Of a DNA stretch of 64,000 nucleotides, positions 62,220 to 64,000 are shown one piece after another. Below the pieces are notes generated by a model. The model was not told the DNA's origin, did no database searches, and saw only the letters and a program-made list of their open reading frames with translations. Within the stretch, counting starts at the first letter, position 1, and each line of letters starts with the position of its first letter. Position numbers and translations under genes: made by a program. Source of the DNA: Paenibacillus sp. FSL R10-2782 (GTDB lineage: Bacteria > Bacillota > Bacilli > Paenibacillales > Paenibacillaceae); the NCBI RefSeq assembly GCF_038592985.1, contig NZ_CP151951.1:611001-675000 (forward strand). The letters run 5' to 3'.

Positions 62220-62939
62220 ATGACAATCATGAAGCAGGCATGGATGATCACCCGTCAGGATTTTCGCAATAATCCTTATGTAATGCTGTGGACGTTACTG
62301 TTTATTATGTACCTGGGTGTTACCATGAGCTTTGTTGTAAGTATGCAGTTGGGTGATAGTGCAGCCTTGAATCCGGCAGCCGATTTTGTCATGCTGGTGC
62401 TGATTCCGTTTCTTGGATTCATTTATAACCGTCGTGCCTTCAAATATTTGCAGGAGGATTCTTATACGCACATGCTGGCTTTTCTCCGCATATTGCCCAT
62501 ACCGGTGAGCGCGGTGATTATAAGTCGAATTCAACAGGCGGTTTTGGCGTTTATCGTGAATAGCGTGTTATTTTTTATCCTTTTGTTTACGTTATCAGGT
62601 ACGCTTCGGGTATATGCTGGCACGGGCTTTTTTGTATCGTTTGCGCTCACCTGGGTCGGTTATGGGATGCTGATTCAGGCCATTTATATTCATTTGGAGT
62701 TTCTTAAAAAAGGGAAAGCCTATTTCTGGCTATCGCTTGTGATCATGCTGGTTTGCGGAATCATTGCGATGGCAGTTCGAATATACGGGGTGAATCTGGT
62801 ATCGACGACGGCATATTTCAGCAAGGAGTGGCAGCTATTATCTCCGGTGATGTGGGGAGCGCTGGCGGCAGGGGCTATCGGGATGTTCGTGTCCTACCGG
62901 ATGACATTGCGCAGGCTCATGAAGCGGGATCTGGCTTAG
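62220..62939 (+). CDS. ABC transporter permease-like membrane protein
   Basis: A 239-residue protein with six hydrophobic helices. It begins MTIMKQAWMITRQDFRNNPY, followed by helices near 20-45, 55-75, 100-125, 135-160, 170-190 and 215-235. It is probably the membrane partner of the ATPase encoded two genes downstream, in an export or antibiotic-resistance ABC system. The start is uncertain between 62220 and 62229; the AAGGGA site is somewhat distant. Confidence 0.75.
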   Translation: MTIMKQAWMITRQDFRNNPYVMLWTLLFIMYLGVTMSFVVSMQLGDSAALNPAADFVMLVLIPFLGFIYNRRAFKYLQEDSYTHMLAFLRILPIPVSAVIISRIQQAVLAFIVNSVLFFILLFTLSGTLRVYAGTGFFVSFALTWVGYGMLIQAIYIHLEFLKKGKAYFWLSLVIMLVCGIIAMAVRIYGVNLVSTTAYFSKEWQLLSPVMWGALAAGAIGMFVSYRMTLRRLMKRDLA

Positions 62940-62977
62940 GGGCGTGTATACAAAGATAAATAAGGGGGGAGAAGCAG

Positions 62978-63379
62978 GTGAACATACCGGTGCAAATTGA
63001 TGAGAATAGCGCGGAACCGCTATATGCACAGATTGAAAAGCAGCTTCGTTCACTCATCGTGACCGGGCAGATTGCAGCGGGAACGCTGCTTCCCTCCATA
63101 CGGGAGTTTGCGGGGACACTCCGTTGCAGCGTGATTACCGTCCGGCGGGTCTATCAGGATTTGGAAAACGAAGGCTTGCTTCGTACCCGGCAGGGAACGG
63201 GAACCTTCGTAGCTCTGGTCGAGGAAGATCTACGCTCAGGCTACCGCCTTAAGGCAGTGACCGAGGCATTGGAGGCAGCAATTGCTACAGGTATGGCGGT
63301 ACAGATGACAGAACAGGAATTGTTGGAACTTTTCGCAGACATGGTGAAGAGAAAGTATAAAGTCCAAGCGAAGGAGTGA
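62978..63379 (+). CDS. GntR-family regulator, YtrA subfamily
   Basis: A 133-residue regulator. The winged helix QIAAGTLLPSIREFAGTLRCSVITVRRVYQDLENEGLLRTRQGTGTFVA is followed by a short C-terminal dimer helix, the YtrA layout. Such proteins repress ABC operons that respond to cell-wall antibiotics. GTG start with GGGGGGAGAAG upstream. It sits between the membrane-protein and ATPase genes and likely binds the palindrome at 62124-62143. Confidence 0.9.
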   Translation: MNIPVQIDENSAEPLYAQIEKQLRSLIVTGQIAAGTLLPSIREFAGTLRCSVITVRRVYQDLENEGLLRTRQGTGTFVALVEEDLRSGYRLKAVTEALEAAIATGMAVQMTEQELLELFADMVKRKYKVQAKE

Positions 63380-63384
63380 TGCCC

Positions 63385-64000
63385 GTGGAAACACCAATCA
63401 TAGAGATGAGCCAAGTCTATAAAAAGCGGGGAAACCGGGGAATCGGGCCGATTAATTTGACGATTGAACCGGGCTATGTGGTCGCTTTGGCAGGACATAA
63501 CGGGTCAGGGAAAAGCACTTTGCTGCATCTGCTAACCCAGCTTGTCCACCCGGATTCCGGTGTAATTCGCTGGTTCGGTCAGGCGTACCCGGATGGTATG
63601 CCCGTAGATACGCGGCAGTGGGTTGGATATGTGCCGGAGCAGCCGACCCGTGAGGAAGACCGACTTACAGCAGAAGCAGCAGCGGCTTTTCGGGCGTTGT
63701 GGTATCCGGGCTGGGACGAAACCCGATTCCAGCGGTTGCTGGAACGCTTTCAGGTTCCACAGCATACGAGATTATCGCGTATGTCCAAGGGAGAGCGCCG
63801 CAAGTTTGAGCTGGCTGCTGCTTTGGCGCCTCATCCCCGTTTGTTGCTGCTCGACGAGCCTTCGTCGGGATTGGACCCTTTTGCATGGAAGATTATGCTG
63901 GAGGAACTGCGGGATTGTATGGAAAACGGCAAAACGACGGTTATTATTGCGACTCATATCATGGACGAGATCAAGCGTTTGGCCGATTATATTGTCCTGA
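63385..64000 (+). CDS. ABC transporter ATP-binding protein, 3' truncated by window end
   Basis: 205 residues are visible and the frame runs off the window. The Walker A is GHNGSGKST, the signature MSKGERRKFELA, the Walker B LLLLDEPSSGLDP and the switch His is in IIATHIMDE. GTG start with AAGGAG upstream. It completes a membrane-protein, YtrA-regulator, ATPase operon as in B. subtilis ytr-type systems. The part after 64000 cannot be judged. Confidence 0.92.
   Translation, partial: METPIIEMSQVYKKRGNRGIGPINLTIEPGYVVALAGHNGSGKSTLLHLLTQLVHPDSGVIRWFGQAYPDGMPVDTRQWVGYVPEQPTREEDRLTAEAAAAFRALWYPGWDETRFQRLLERFQVPQHTRLSRMSKGERRKFELAAALAPHPRLLLLDEPSSGLDPFAWKIMLEELRDCMENGKTTVIIATHIMDEIKRLADYIVL

Overview
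The window looks like a chromosomal segment from a Paenibacillus-type, low-to-medium GC, spore-forming Firmicute, probably near the P. polymyxa group. This is inferred from the protein families and style, not from a database match. Supporting signs are strong AAGGAGG ribosome-binding sites with frequent TTG/GTG starts, YesM/YesN two-component systems next to sugar ABC genes, a thrS T-box, an ECF41 sigma factor, a bacterial SNF2 helicase and many divergent regulator/target pairs. I see no rRNA, tRNA, CRISPR, prophage or intact insertion sequence.

Layout. 0-5 kb: the 3' part of an O-acetylhomoserine sulfhydrylase gene, then a CoA-disulfide reductase/rhodanese/TusA fusion behind twin CsoR/CstR-type operators, a VOC protein, two small membrane proteins, and a LexA-like winged-helix protein behind a consensus SOS box. 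5-9 kb: a structured leader with a 7-codon ORF and terminator, an apparently gene-free stretch, an HD-GYP protein and a histidine kinase. 9-20 kb: a Rossmann protein, RidA, a TspO-like membrane protein, an old-yellow-enzyme oxidoreductase, a GNAT, and a YesM/YesN system divergent from a three-gene sugar ABC importer that lacks its own ATPase. 20-22.4 kb: an AT-rich islet (AraC regulator, DMT exporter, CsaA). 22.4-34 kb: a DHFR-like/WYL-regulator pair, SNF2 helicase with a partner gene, VanY-type carboxypeptidase, a very large hybrid sensor kinase and a Gfo/Idh/MocA oxidoreductase.

34-46 kb: NUDIX, an MFS exporter divergent from its MarR regulator with twin palindromes, a glycosyltransferase, a TetR/DUF3995 pair, the T-box-controlled thrS, a small alarmone synthetase, and a luxS-SDR-metQ operon. 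An AT-rich patch of very small genes follows, one with a likely frameshift. 46-58 kb: a UvrD-like helicase with a zinc-ribbon tail, a coiled-coil zinc-ribbon protein, a TrmB-type regulator, NUDIX, phosphatase, MscL with an added zinc ribbon, a carboxymuconolactone-decarboxylase/ECF41 sigma operon with a recognisable ECF41 promoter, a cluster of DnaA boxes in an intergenic region, and a UgtP-like glycosyltransferase. 58-64 kb: a second-type methionine aminopeptidase, MATE-like exporter, GNAT, DUF438 protein, and a GntR(YtrA)-type ABC operon cut by the window end.

Themes. Much of the window is small, locally regulated stress or signalling modules: sulfide/persulfide, SOS, drug efflux, c-di-GMP, ppGpp and AI-2. 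Many have operators or promoters that can be read directly from the DNA. The least ordinary items are the pseudoknot-capable leader at 5.1 kb, the SOS-controlled LexA-like protein, the ECF41 promoter, the DnaA-box cluster at 55.4-55.6 kb and the microprotein patch at 45.3-46.1 kb.
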